Source: Bacteroidaceae bacterium | GTDB taxonomy: Bacteria > Bacteroidota > Bacteroidia > Bacteroidales > Bacteroidaceae | Length of the DNA stretch: 48,787 nucleotides | Direction: 5' to 3' | NCBI GenBank assembly: GCA_017940185.1 | Contig: JAGAZE010000007.1 | Location: 1 to 48,787, forward strand | Shown: positions 1 through 8,803 of the stretch, in pieces | Numbering within the stretch: the stretch's first letter is position 1 | Layout: every line of letters begins with the position of its first letter | Notes under the pieces: generated by a model | Databases searched by the model: none | Seen by the model: the letters and a program-made list of their open reading frames with translations, nothing else | Told to the model about the DNA's origin: nothing | Translations under genes and position numbers: made by a program

Positions 1-503
1 ATAGTTGCAATTCTTAGCGCAAATGGCCTCGTCTACACACGTTGTCGTGCCTGCTTTGAGCATATTCATTACCACTCTGAAAAGTTTTTTGCAAAAATGC
101 CTACACGCTTGCACTCGCGGGTGTATCGCGCTGGCACACAACGCGATAGTGCGTGTAAGTGATTTTTGGCGCTTACACGCGCTTACACGCGTCTGCATCT
201 GCTTGCATCATCACAACTTTCTGGTAGACAGCGCGAAATAACGATGGTGGCTGTGGTGTAAGCGATTTTTGCCGCTTACACCCTGCTTGCACCCTCGCAG
301 CATTCTGATATATGGTGCGAGACTGACAATGGGTGGTTTAGTGTGTGTAAGCGGCAAAAATTGCCTGCACTCGCAACGTGCTGACCACCAGCGCGAAACA
401 GATGGTGTGTGTAAGCGCGTGTAAGCGGCAAAAATCGCTTACACGCTCGCAACGCTCTGACAGACAGTGCGTAGCACGCGATGAGTGTAAGCAAATAGAA
501 AAA
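1..503. repeat. Hairpin satellite, copy 1 (left end)
   Basis: No gene is supported in the first 579 bases. The stretch is an irregular tandem array of about five units of roughly 65-105 bp. A typical unit has a palindrome (left arm GTGTAAGCG, A/T-rich loop of about 8 nt, right arm CGCTTACAC), then GCTTGCAC, then a spacer close to CTCGCAACGCTCTGA followed by ACACAG and GCG. Clear perfect hairpins lie at 255-282 and 419-444; degenerate ones lie near 151-180 and 342-370. The last unit is a half unit, GTGTAAGCAAAT, at 485-496. A leader containing GTCTACACAC at 32-41 precedes the array. The same leader, units and terminal half unit recur in the same orientation at 48258-48646. Short ORFs across it are products of the repeats. 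Confidence 0.85.
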
Positions 504-579
504 GTGGATTGGCGTAGGGAACAATGAACCTAAATCGGTAAACAGCTGCACAAGATATCAAACTTGTGGTGGCGCCGGC

Positions 580-1218
580 CTATCGTCTTGCCTTGCGCTT
601 GTAGACGCCGAGTTCTATTCTGTATTTTCCCACGACGTCGGCTCTGTCGATGTTGGACTCATCGGCTTGTTTCACCTTCTGTGGGTAGAATATATACACC
701 TGCTTGAAGTAGGCGTCGGGACGTCGTCGGGTAGACACACCGCCATATACCTTGTCGGTCGTCATGGGCAGCCCTGCCTTGCGCAGGTCGGCGGCAGCCT
801 TGTTGTAGAAGGCTACGGCCTCGGCTTGTGTGTCGAAGTAGAAGGTGTACCAGTGGCGGTTGTCTATCCAGTCGACATAGCAGAGGTCGATGGGTGCGCC
901 GAGATAGGTGTAGTCGTAGCGGTCGTTGCGATGGAGCCCGACTGACAGGATGTTGACGGCCTCCCACGAGCCGAAGGCCTGTTGCAGTGCTTCTTTTGCA
1001 CTTTCGGCATCGCAGACGTCTGCCGACAGTGTGGCATAGGGGAAGAAGAGGATGTCTTTGGCTGTTCGCTCTTTGATGTCGAGTGGTGTGGGTGCGGTGG
1101 GTGCCTTGATGCTGGTGCGGGTGCTTTGGCCTCTGCCTGCGCGGCTTTGAGCATCGGCGGTGGTGGGGGCGAGCCACAGCATGGTGGCTGCCAGCACGGA
1201 GAAGATGATGGATTTCAT
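580..1218 (-). CDS. Exported protein of unknown function
   Basis: A 212-residue protein that I do not recognise. The first 23 residues form a standard signal peptide (Lys3, a hydrophobic stretch, cleavage near ADA-QS), so the product is probably periplasmic or outer-membrane associated. The mature part begins with a basic Arg/Ser/Thr-rich linker, followed by a compact region with several aromatic residues around residues 95-135 (YDYTYLGAP, WIDNRHWYTFYF) and a Lys/Arg-rich C-terminus. No catalytic motif is visible. It starts 52 bp after the stop of the TonB_C-GDPD gene on the same strand, so the two may be co-transcribed. It is the last gene before the left-end satellite. Confidence 0.75.
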   Translation of the reverse strand: MKSIIFSVLAATMLWLAPTTADAQSRAGRGQSTRTSIKAPTAPTPLDIKERTAKDILFFPYATLSADVCDAESAKEALQQAFGSWEAVNILSVGLHRNDRYDYTYLGAPIDLCYVDWIDNRHWYTFYFDTQAEAVAFYNKAAADLRKAGLPMTTDKVYGGVSTRRRPDAYFKQVYIFYPQKVKQADESNIDRADVVGKYRIELGVYKRKARR

Positions 1219-1270
1219 GGGGGCTCAGTTATTGGTTAACGTGGTTATAGGGTCTGTTTGTCCTGTGCGC

Positions 1271-2356
1271 CTATCTGGCGAGTTGCATGGCTTCTACGGG
1301 TCGGTTGGTGGTGATGTAGTCTACTTCTTTGTTGATGAAGTAGCGCAGGTCGTTGTCGTCGTTCACTGTCCACACGTTGACGGTGAGCCGTAGTTGCCGC
1401 GCCTCATCAATCCATTCCGGGTGTTTGCGCAGCACGCTCTGTTCGTAGTCGATGCCGTCAAGTCCCATGTCGGCGACTTGCTGTGGTGTGAGGTCTCCGC
1501 CGAGGTATGCCACCTTAGCTTCCTGCACGATGCGCGCGGGCAGCATTTGGCATATATTCTTAGAGAACGAGATATAGTCGGTACGCTCTTCGAGCCGGTA
1601 TTTCTTCACCAGTCGCAGCACTTCGTCAACGCAGCGTTGCTCGTTGTCGGCACTGCGGTGGGGTTTTATCTCGAGGATGAGGCGTGTGTTGTTCTTCAGT
1701 TTTTGGGCGTGTTTGAGGTATTGCTCTAGGGTGGGCAGCGGTTCTCCGTTGAGCAGTCGCAGCTTTCGCAGCTGTTGGTAGGTTGTGTCTTCTATTCTGA
1801 GTCCGAAGATTGTGGCGTCGTGGTTGACCACTGCCACTCCGTCGGCGGTGATTTGCACGTCGAACTCCGAGCCGTACACTCCGGCTTCGTCGGCTTTGGT
1901 GAGTGCTGCAATGGAGTTTTGTGCGCTGCCCGGTGCGTCCCATAGTCCGCGGTGGGCGATAATCTTATTGGGAATTCTGAATGTTACGGGTTGCTGAAAT
2001 TGCACTCGCACAGGTTTTCCTTCTTTTGTTCCGGGAATCCATCGCGGTATGTATCCAATGATGCGCAGTGCCTCTGCGTCAAGCAACGGGTGTGCGGAGC
2101 GCAGCACTTCGGTGTGCTGCACCGTTCCGTCGGCCTCTACGATGAGGTTGACGATGACGCGTCCCTCGATGTAGTGTTGCTGGCAGTAGGGCGGATACTG
2201 CATGTGTCGGCTGATGAATGCTGTGAGTGCGCTGATGCCTCCGGGATATTGTGGCAAGATTACTCCGTCGGCATTGGGCATGTTTTGCGCCTTTGTGGGC
2301 AGTGCGAGCGTCAGGAGCAGTGCGATGAGGATGGAAAAGGAGCGGAAAGGGTTCAT
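1271..2356 (-). CDS. TonB C-terminal domain fused to glycerophosphodiester phosphodiesterase
   Basis: A two-domain exported protein of 361 residues. The ATG at 2356 is preferred over the upstream ATG at 2416 because it gives a clean signal peptide (MNPFRSFSILIALLLTLALP). Roughly residues 30-125 match the TonB C-terminal fold (PQYPGG, YIEGRVIVNLIVEADGTV, PRWIPGTKEGKPV). From about residue 130 to the end it is a GDPD domain: IAHRG carries the first catalytic His, EFDVQITADGVAVVNHD the Glu/Asp metal ligands and second His, followed by LEIKPH and a terminal ITTNRP. GDPD enzymes hydrolyse glycerophosphodiesters to glycerol-3-phosphate and an alcohol. The reading frame is continuous, so the fusion appears real. 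A near-perfect promoter lies at 2457-2487. Substrate and the role of the TonB-like part are unknown. Confidence 0.88.
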   Translation of the reverse strand: MNPFRSFSILIALLLTLALPTKAQNMPNADGVILPQYPGGISALTAFISRHMQYPPYCQQHYIEGRVIVNLIVEADGTVQHTEVLRSAHPLLDAEALRIIGYIPRWIPGTKEGKPVRVQFQQPVTFRIPNKIIAHRGLWDAPGSAQNSIAALTKADEAGVYGSEFDVQITADGVAVVNHDATIFGLRIEDTTYQQLRKLRLLNGEPLPTLEQYLKHAQKLKNNTRLILEIKPHRSADNEQRCVDEVLRLVKKYRLEERTDYISFSKNICQMLPARIVQEAKVAYLGGDLTPQQVADMGLDGIDYEQSVLRKHPEWIDEARQLRLTVNVWTVNDDNDLRYFINKEVDYITTNRPVEAMQLAR

Positions 2357-2456
2357 AGTGTCGGGAGTTGGGGGCTGTGTGTTGGGAGCACAATAGCATT
2401 GCGCAGCAATGGACAAAGGAGGAAATGCTGCCGTGTTGTAGGCAGTTCGGTTGTTG

Positions 2457-2487
2457 CAAATATACTATAATTCTGCGATAAAGCAAA
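2457..2487 (-). promoter_or_regulatory. Bacteroidota-type promoter for the TonB_C-GDPD gene
   Basis: On the minus strand a TTTG (2484-2487) is followed after exactly 19 bases by TATATTTG (2457-2464), matching the TTTG / TAnnTTTG elements of the Bacteroidota primary sigma factor. It lies about 100 bp upstream of the chosen start codon. Confidence 0.7.
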
Positions 2488-2517
2488 ATGTAGGTGTAAT
2501 TATGGTTGTCAGGTTGT

Positions 2518-3480
2518 TTAGTTTTTTTGTTGTTTTGCTGCCTGTATGTTTCGCATGAGTCCATGGTATTTAGCTCTTTTCACGGCGCTGCCTTTGAAGA
2601 GTGTGCGGTAGGTGTCTTCGTCGAGTTGTTCCCATTTTTCGTCAGTCATGTTGAGCAGCGATGGTGACGGTTGAAGTTCTTCGATGTGTGTGGGAGTGGC
2701 GAATTGGTTCCACGGGCATGCTTGCTGGCATTGGTCGCATCCGTAGATGTTGTTTCCCATGTGTTGTTGAGCGTGCGAAGAGAGTTGGTTGCGGTTTTCT
2801 ATGAGTTGGTAGGACAGGCATTGTTCGGCCAGGAAGACGTTGTGTGCGAGTGCTTTTGTTGGGCATGCGTCGATGCATCGGCGGCATGTTCCGCAGCGGT
2901 CAGGAATGGGATGGTCGTAGTCCAGGTCGATATTAAGTAGCAGTTCTCCGAGGAAGCACATGGTGCCTCCTCCTTGCTGTTGTCCGTCGGGGTTGGTCGT
3001 CGGTGGAATGATGAGCTGATGGTTTTTGCCTATCCATCCTATTCCTGCCTGTTGTGCCCAGTAGCGTTCGAGAATGGGTGCGGTGTCGCAGCATACGCGC
3101 CCTTGCGCTGTGGGCTCTTGCTGTTGTATGAATGCCAGCAGGCTGTAGAGCCGTTGGCGCATGATGTCGTGATAGTCTTTGCCGTATGCGTAGGCTGCTA
3201 TCTGGTAAGTGTTGTCAGGCAGTCGTTGTGCCGGTGTGTAGTTGAGTGCGAGGCTGACTACGGTTTTTGCTTGTGGTAGCAGCCGTCGCGGGTCGAGACG
3301 CAGTTCGGTGTAGTTTTCCATGTATTGCATGGATGCCTGTCCGTGTTGCTCGAGCCATTGGGTGAGTTTCAGCTGTGCTTGTTGGCTGACGGGTTGTGCT
3401 TTCGCCATGCCGCAGGCAAAAAATCCGAGACGTTGTGCCTCGGATTTTATCATTTGTGTGAGCTTGTGTGTGTCGGGCAT
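2518..3480 (-). CDS. queG: Epoxyqueuosine reductase QueG
   Basis: The cobalamin- and Fe-S-dependent enzyme that reduces epoxyqueuosine to queuosine at the wobble base of GUN-anticodon tRNAs, the last step of queuosine synthesis. At 320 residues it is on the short side of the usual length. Visible signatures are CDTAPILER (with the conserved catalytic Asp), the following GWIGKN, and two [4Fe-4S] clusters: CGTCRRCIDACP with a later Cys (QCLSYQLIEN), and GCDQCQQACPWN. It starts 7 bp after the deacetylase stop, so it is probably the third gene of an operon with the DUF2723 protein and deacetylase. That link looks positional rather than functional. Confidence 0.96.
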   Translation of the reverse strand: MPDTHKLTQMIKSEAQRLGFFACGMAKAQPVSQQAQLKLTQWLEQHGQASMQYMENYTELRLDPRRLLPQAKTVVSLALNYTPAQRLPDNTYQIAAYAYGKDYHDIMRQRLYSLLAFIQQQEPTAQGRVCCDTAPILERYWAQQAGIGWIGKNHQLIIPPTTNPDGQQQGGGTMCFLGELLLNIDLDYDHPIPDRCGTCRRCIDACPTKALAHNVFLAEQCLSYQLIENRNQLSSHAQQHMGNNIYGCDQCQQACPWNQFATPTHIEELQPSPSLLNMTDEKWEQLDEDTYRTLFKGSAVKRAKYHGLMRNIQAAKQQKN

Positions 3481-3487
3481 GGTCAGC

Positions 3488-4099
3488 TCAGGTAAAAATT
3501 TTGCACTCGTAACCTTCGTCCTTGAGCCATTGCAGGCATTGCGGCAGTGCGGTGCGCAGCTTGTCGATGCTCTTCAGCGAGTCGTGGAATGTGATGATGG
3601 ATCCGTTGCGTGTGTAGCGTTTGACGTTGTTGACCACGTCTTCTGCCGTTACCCATTGTGAGTAGTCGCGTGTGATGACGTCCCACATGATTACTTTGAA
3701 TCGGTGTCGGAGCCACCAGTATTCGGATGGTCGCATGAGTCCGTGTGGCGGGCGGAAGAGGTCGGCGCGTATCAGTTCGTTGGCGCGGTGGGTGTCCATG
3801 GCATAGGTGATGGTCCAGTGTTTGAGCGCTCCCATGTGTGTGTGGGTGTGATTGCCTATCTGGTGACCTTCTTCTACGATGCGCTGATAGAGTTGTGGAT
3901 GTCGTTCGACGTTTTGTCCCACCATGAAGAATGTGGCTTTCACACCATATTGTGCGAGCGTGTCGAGTATGAATGGCGTGGCTTCGGGTATGGGTCCGTC
4001 GTCGAATGTGAGATAGACGGCCTTTTCGTGCTTATCCATTCTCCACACAGCTCTGGGGTAAATCCATCTCACCCAGAAGGAGGGATGCTCAATGAACAT
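3488..4099 (-). CDS. Polysaccharide deacetylase (NodB homology, CE4)
   Basis: A 203-residue protein that is almost entirely a NodB domain. The family removes N- or O-acetyl groups from chitooligosaccharides, peptidoglycan or exopolysaccharide with a divalent metal. Seen in order: TFDDGP (catalytic base and metal Asp), HTHTH (metal His pair), RPPHG (motif 3), a Trp-Asp pair (MWDV) and ITFHDS (motif 5 His). No signal peptide is evident; the N-terminus (WVRWIYPRAVWR) may sit at the membrane. It lies 21 bp downstream of DUF2723 and 7 bp upstream of queG. A cell-wall or surface-glycan substrate is likely; which one cannot be told. Confidence 0.93.
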   Translation of the reverse strand: MFIEHPSFWVRWIYPRAVWRMDKHEKAVYLTFDDGPIPEATPFILDTLAQYGVKATFFMVGQNVERHPQLYQRIVEEGHQIGNHTHTHMGALKHWTITYAMDTHRANELIRADLFRPPHGLMRPSEYWWLRHRFKVIMWDVITRDYSQWVTAEDVVNNVKRYTRNGSIITFHDSLKSIDKLRTALPQCLQWLKDEGYECKIFT

Positions 4100-4120
4100 T
4101 GCTGGTGTTGTTGAGAGTTG

Positions 4121-7100
4121 TTACTGTGCGCTGAACGCGGGTCCTCCTTTCTGTTGGTATTGTTGTTCGATGTTGAGCAGTTTTTTATCGAGCTGCTTTG
4201 CCCATGCCATGTCGTATTGCGCAACGATTCTCTCGATGTTCCCCATGATGAACAGTTGTCGTTGGCTGTCGCTGATGGAGTTTTGGAACTTTCTGGGCGG
4301 CAGCTGCGTATACCAGTGCATGTACTGTTCAGCCTTATGCCACAGTGCTTCTGCCCACTGTCGCATCATCTTCTTGTTGCCGAGTTCTCCGTATGCGGTG
4401 ATGATTTCGAGTGTGCTTCCGAAGATGTCGACGGGGACGTTGTAGGTGGGCAGTTCCGTTTCCATCTTGTCGAGCACTTTGCGTGCCTGTTGCTTTTTGT
4501 TTTCGGCTATGAGGTTGAGGGCGAGTTTGGCGAAGAGCGATCGATGCGTGTAGCACAGTCTGAGCACCGTCTCGTCGAGGTAGATACCTTTTTCTTTCAC
4601 GTTGCCGTAGCGGAATCGGTTCATCACTGCGTCGTAGGTCTTCTCGGTGTCGAAGTTTTTGGCGTTGTCGGCTGTGGTGTTGTAGGGCGAAATGCGGTTG
4701 GCGAGACCTTCCTGTATGAAGTAGTCGTTGAATGAGCGGAGGTAGTTTTCTTCTCCTACTGTCTGTGCCATGTAGACGGGTCTTGTCCAGTTGCTTCCGG
4801 CCAGAATCATGAGTGTCATGAGTTGCCCCTTGGTGATGTATCGTTGTCCGGCAAGGCTGATTACCATCTTGTCGGGCAGGGAGTCGTTGGCATTCATCAC
4901 ACCGCTTTTTCTTACGGCTTCCTTGTCGATGGGGATGTAGAGTGTGTCGGTGGGGATGACGCGCAGCCTTGGATCGTCGCCGCAAATCCAGTATTTCACC
5001 ACGTTGTTGACTTCGAAGGGGTTGTTTCCCCAGCGTTGTTTAGCCATTGCGGGGTCAGTCTGGTACAGGTCGCGTATTTCCTGCTTGAGTTCCGGGTGCA
5101 CATCGATGGTGTTGTTGGTTCCCTCGCAGTAGAAGAGCCTTGGCAGGTTGATGGGCAGCGCCGGTGAGTTGTATGCCGGGCGTCTCATCTGGTCGATATA
5201 CCAGTCGGTCTGTATGTAGCTGAGGTTGCACACTCGTGCGTCGGTGCGCTGGCCTTCTGTTTCTTGGTTGTACCAGAGCGGGAAGGTGTCGTTGTCGCCG
5301 TTGGTGAAGATGATGGGATTGCCTTGGTCTTGCATTGACATGAGGTAGTTGCGTCCGAAGTCGCGGCAGGTGTATCGTGCGCTGCGGTCGTGGTCGTCCC
5401 ATGTCTGCGTGGCCATCTGTATGGGCACGAGCAGAGCGAGTAGGGTGACGTTGGCTGCTATGGTTGCGAAGCGAGGATGGGCAATGCTTTCGTCGTCGGG
5501 ATTGAAGAATCGCTGTTCGTCGGTAGCATTTTTCTTTTTCTCGTTGCCGGCAGCTTTTTTCTTCAGGAATTGTGTGCGTATCATCTCTATGATGGCGAGA
5601 ACTCCGAGTCCGCACCAGATGGCGAAGGCATAGAAGGAGCCGGCATAGGCGTAGTCGCGTTCGCGCGGCTGCAGCGGTGTCTGGTTGAGGTAGACGACGA
5701 TGGCGAGTCCTGTCATGAAGAAGAGGAAGAACACTACCCAGAACTGTCTGATTCCTCTCCGTCCGCGGAATGCCTGCCATGTGAGGCCTATGATGCCGAG
5801 CAGCAGCGGCAGACAGTAGAACACGTTATGTCCCTTGTTGGCCTTCAGGTCGTCGGGCAGCTGGCTTTGGTCGCCCAGGCGTGCGTTGTCGATGAAGGGT
5901 ATGCCCGAGAGCCAGTTGCCATGCTCGTATTCGCCATGCCCTTGTATGTCGTTTTGCCGTCCGGCAAAGTTCCAAAGGAAGTAGCGCCAGTACATGAAGT
6001 TGCACTGATAGGAGATGAAGAACTTGAGGTTTTCGACAAATGTGGGCATCTTCACCATGCCTCCGGGCTGGTAGTTGGATGGGTGCAGCGAGCCTTCGAC
6101 ACCTCCTACCCAGTGTCCGTCTTCCGTCTGTTGTCCGCCAAACCATTGTTCGTAGGCTGCTTCGTGCTGCTGCGAGTACATGCGCGGGAAGAACATATTC
6201 TGCGCATACTTCGGTTTGTCGTTGGTGGCTACTATGAAGTAGCTGTCGGGCTCGTTGGGCGAGGCCTTTTCTTTGCGTTGATAGATGGGTGCTCCGGTGC
6301 TCATCTCCACGCCTTGTCCGTCGGGGTTGAGCTTGTATTCCGATGTGTAGGCCTGTCCGTAGAGCAGCGGGCGATAGCCGTACTGGTCGCGGCTGAGATA
6401 GCTGCCCAGTGTGAAGATGTCTTCGGGCGAGTTCTGGTCCATCGGTGTGTTGGCGCTCGAGCGTATCACGATGACGGCATACGAGGAGTAGCCTATCATG
6501 ATCATGAGCAAGCAGAGCAGTATGGTGTTTTTCAGTCGTGCGGTGACGAGCAGCTGCTTGTTTTTCTTTCGTACGAATACCACGTAGGTCAGCGCAGCGA
6601 TGGCGATGAGTCCTATCACCACTGCTGTGAGCCCATAGCCGTAGAAGGGAATGCCGAGCAGTGCTACAGCGAGCACGAAGGCGATGTTCTGTCGTGAGAT
6701 GTTGCCTTGCTCACGCATGGTTTCCCATATGGCCCACACCACCACGCCGACGAGCAGGATGATGTAGACGATGAGTCCGGTGTTGAACGGCATACCCATG
6801 GTGTTGACAAAAAGCAGTTCGAACCATCCTCCTACAGTGATGATGCCCGGCACGATGCCGTAGAGCACGGCGAAGATGACGGCGAAGGAGACGAGCAGTG
6901 CGAGCAGTGAGCCTTTTGCAGTGCTGTTGGGCCAGCGGCGGTAGTAGAACACCAGCACGATGGCGGGCACGCAGAGCAGGTTGAGCAGGTGAACGCCGAT
7001 GCTGAGTCCGACGAGGTAGGCTATGAGCACAAGCCAGCGGTCGCTATGGGGCTCGTCGGCATGCTCTTCCCATTTCAGAATGAGCCAGAACACCACGGCG

Positions 7101-7564
7101 GTGAATGCCGATGAGAAGGCATACACCTCGCCTTCTACGGCACTGTACCAGAAGGTGTCGCTGAATGTGTAGATGAGTGCGCCGACCAATCCGCTGCCTT
7201 CTATGGCGATGAGCTGTCCGGTGGTGGGAGCGGTGTTGAAACCTTTGAGCACCAGACGTCGTGCCAGGTGTGTGATAGTCCAGAAGAGGAACAGTATGCA
7301 GAAAGCACTGAGCAACGCGTTCATAATGTTGACCATCAATGCCACCTGACTGGCATCGCCGGCAAAGTGTGAGAAGAAATTGGCTGCCAGCATGAAGAAG
7401 GGAGCCCCCGGCGGGTGGCCTACTTCGAGCTTGTGTCCGGTGACGATAAATTCCGGGCAGTCCCAGAACGATGCTGTAGGCTCCACAGTGGAGCAATACA
7501 CGAAGGCTGCGATGGCAAACACCACCCAGCCGAGCACGTTGTTGATGGTCTTATATTGTTTCAT
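4121..7564 (-). CDS. DUF2723 multi-pass membrane protein, predicted GT-C glycosyltransferase
   Basis: A very large inner-membrane protein of 1147 residues. The N-terminal part up to about residue 380 has many hydrophobic segments. Just after the first one is the DUF2723 hallmark SFWDCPEF (residues 32-39), followed by GHKLEVGHPPGAPFF, with acidic residues where GT-C transferases carry catalytic Asp/Glu. A further hydrophobic block follows near residues 570-720, and a long soluble C-terminus rich in aromatics ends with repeat-like helices. The family is widespread in Bacteroidota and resembles protein O-mannosyltransferases, so transfer of sugar from a polyprenyl-phosphate donor to an exported protein is a reasonable inference. 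A perfect-spacing promoter is at 7606-7636; the deacetylase follows at 21 bp. Confidence 0.9.
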   Translation of the reverse strand: MKQYKTINNVLGWVVFAIAAFVYCSTVEPTASFWDCPEFIVTGHKLEVGHPPGAPFFMLAANFFSHFAGDASQVALMVNIMNALLSAFCILFLFWTITHLARRLVLKGFNTAPTTGQLIAIEGSGLVGALIYTFSDTFWYSAVEGEVYAFSSAFTAVVFWLILKWEEHADEPHSDRWLVLIAYLVGLSIGVHLLNLLCVPAIVLVFYYRRWPNSTAKGSLLALLVSFAVIFAVLYGIVPGIITVGGWFELLFVNTMGMPFNTGLIVYIILLVGVVVWAIWETMREQGNISRQNIAFVLAVALLGIPFYGYGLTAVVIGLIAIAALTYVVFVRKKNKQLLVTARLKNTILLCLLMIMIGYSSYAVIVIRSSANTPMDQNSPEDIFTLGSYLSRDQYGYRPLLYGQAYTSEYKLNPDGQGVEMSTGAPIYQRKEKASPNEPDSYFIVATNDKPKYAQNMFFPRMYSQQHEAAYEQWFGGQQTEDGHWVGGVEGSLHPSNYQPGGMVKMPTFVENLKFFISYQCNFMYWRYFLWNFAGRQNDIQGHGEYEHGNWLSGIPFIDNARLGDQSQLPDDLKANKGHNVFYCLPLLLGIIGLTWQAFRGRRGIRQFWVVFFLFFMTGLAIVVYLNQTPLQPRERDYAYAGSFYAFAIWCGLGVLAIIEMIRTQFLKKKAAGNEKKKNATDEQRFFNPDDESIAHPRFATIAANVTLLALLVPIQMATQTWDDHDRSARYTCRDFGRNYLMSMQDQGNPIIFTNGDNDTFPLWYNQETEGQRTDARVCNLSYIQTDWYIDQMRRPAYNSPALPINLPRLFYCEGTNNTIDVHPELKQEIRDLYQTDPAMAKQRWGNNPFEVNNVVKYWICGDDPRLRVIPTDTLYIPIDKEAVRKSGVMNANDSLPDKMVISLAGQRYITKGQLMTLMILAGSNWTRPVYMAQTVGEENYLRSFNDYFIQEGLANRISPYNTTADNAKNFDTEKTYDAVMNRFRYGNVKEKGIYLDETVLRLCYTHRSLFAKLALNLIAENKKQQARKVLDKMETELPTYNVPVDIFGSTLEIITAYGELGNKKMMRQWAEALWHKAEQYMHWYTQLPPRKFQNSISDSQRQLFIMGNIERIVAQYDMAWAKQLDKKLLNIEQQYQQKGGPAFSAQ

Positions 7565-7605
7565 GTGCTATGATGTTGTAAATCTACTACTAATAATAAG
7601 CGGTG

Positions 7606-7636
7606 CAAAGATAGCACAAGGCGAGCGTAGCACAAA
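7606..7636 (-). promoter_or_regulatory. Promoter of the DUF2723 operon
   Basis: Minus strand: TTTG at 7633-7636, 19 bases, then TATCTTTG at 7606-7613, 42 bp upstream of the DUF2723 start codon. Element sequence and spacing both match the Bacteroidota housekeeping consensus. Confidence 0.75.
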
Positions 7637-7705
7637 ACGAACGAGTTCATTTTTACGTTTTCAGCCTTTTGCATCTGCGGGTACGCTTGTCCTATTATGA
7701 TACGC

Positions 7706-7738
7706 CACCGCCCTGCATCTCCTTGATGCAGGGCGGTG
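7706..7738 (-). terminator. Strong hairpin terminator
   Basis: A perfect 14-bp stem (CACCGCCCTGCATC at 7706-7719 pairing with 7725-7738) and a 5-nt loop. It lies just downstream of the stop of the 7763-8746 gene and upstream of the DUF2723 promoter. There is no long T run on the minus strand. Confidence 0.7.
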
Positions 7739-7762
7739 CGTGATATGTGTGTGGCTTTTTGC

Positions 7763-8746
7763 CTATTGCAGTGCTTTGCGCATCTTGTCGGTAGGCGTTT
7801 GCGCTTTGAGCTGTTTGCGTGCGGCCTGTAGCGCAGCATTGTCTTTGTCGGCTGCAGTGAGGGTGTGTAATGTGGTATGGCCGTTTGATTGTTTGAGTTG
7901 TACTTTTGCTTCCTTGGCAGTTAGATATTCGGCATCAGTGACATACACATCGCTCACCAATATGTAGTTGCGTGACTGTTGTTTTATTGTGGTAGTCAGC
8001 TCTGTTGTTTGGTGTAAAGCTTTGATGAGTTGTGTGTCGTTGTCGTAGTATGCAGCTATTGTAGCACTATTGGCAGCTGTGCGTGCTCCAAAGAAGTTAG
8101 CTCTCACAGGCTTGAACTCGCTGTTGGTCGTCACATAGCGTAGTGTGCCGTTGTGTTGCAGTGTGCGTATGTAGCCGTTGTGTAGCTTTGCTTCGGCATT
8201 GTTGGTGTTCATCACCAGTTGTCTTGTGTAAAGCTGTGGCAGTCGGCACAAGTCGTCATAAGCATCGTCGACCTTTTCAGAGGCGTAGCTTTGCAGTTGG
8301 GTGATGTGTTTTTTTGCTTTGCCGTTGCCTTTTAGCGGAATGACATAATCGGCAGTGCCTTCCTTGATGTAACTCAGTTCGCCGTCTACAAATTCGTAGA
8401 GACGAAAGAAGGTGGCAAGTTTGATATGTGTTTTGCCTGCAGCTGCATTCTTGACGTTGAAGTGCCACTGTAGAGCCGGCATAGTTACAGTCGTAGGCTG
8501 CTGCGTTTGTGTTTGTAAGGCGACATCGTTACATAGGAAATGCTTTGCATAAAGCGTTGTGCCTTCAGTAATGCCTTGTGGTACAATCCCATCGGTGGCA
8601 GTGAGGCCGAGTAGCTGGCCGCTGGCATTGAAGAGTAGTGCATCGATAACGGGGGCATCGTCTGTGGCGTAGCTCAACGTTGTTTGACCACTACTGATGC
8701 AGGTAAGGCTAAACAAAGAGAAAATAATAAATAGAGTACGTTTCAT
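7763..8746 (-). CDS. Exported protein of unknown function
   Basis: I do not recognise this 327-residue protein. The start at 8746 is chosen because MKRTLFIIFSLFSLTCISSG then gives a normal signal peptide; the open frame reaches back to 8785. The mature part is Thr-, Ala- and Gln-rich, with a probable beta-sandwich middle (LQWHFNVKN, ATFFRLYEFVDGELSYIKEGTADYVIPL) and a Lys/Gln/Ala-rich C-terminus (roughly residues 275-327) that may be helical. No catalytic residues or repeats are evident. It has its own promoter (8773-8803) inside the end of the upstream lipoprotein gene and is followed by a strong terminator. With its two upstream neighbours it forms an accessory-looking group of secreted unknowns. 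Confidence 0.75.
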   Translation of the reverse strand: MKRTLFIIFSLFSLTCISSGQTTLSYATDDAPVIDALLFNASGQLLGLTATDGIVPQGITEGTTLYAKHFLCNDVALQTQTQQPTTVTMPALQWHFNVKNAAAGKTHIKLATFFRLYEFVDGELSYIKEGTADYVIPLKGNGKAKKHITQLQSYASEKVDDAYDDLCRLPQLYTRQLVMNTNNAEAKLHNGYIRTLQHNGTLRYVTTNSEFKPVRANFFGARTAANSATIAAYYDNDTQLIKALHQTTELTTTIKQQSRNYILVSDVYVTDAEYLTAKEAKVQLKQSNGHTTLHTLTAADKDNAALQAARKQLKAQTPTDKMRKALQ

Positions 8747-8772
8747 AACAAATAGGTTTTGGATTTTATCCG

Positions 8773-8803
8773 CAAATGTAGACATTTTTTTACACTATCC
8801 AAA
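8773..8803 (-). promoter_or_regulatory. Promoter overlapping the end of the upstream gene
   Basis: Minus strand: TTTG at 8800-8803, 19 bases, TACATTTG at 8773-8780, ending 26 bp upstream of the start at 8746. The -33 element lies inside the last codons of the 8790-9776 gene, so the downstream gene can be expressed independently. Confidence 0.7.

Noticed and set aside
1-503. CRISPR-like repeat-spacer structure in the satellite
   Set aside because: The between-hairpin segments are conserved rather than unique and unit lengths vary; no cas genes. Better described as a hairpin satellite.
5-551. Short ORFs in the left-end repeat
   Set aside because: Their sequences are translations of the repeated GTGTAAGC/GCTTACAC words on both strands, with no protein-like features.
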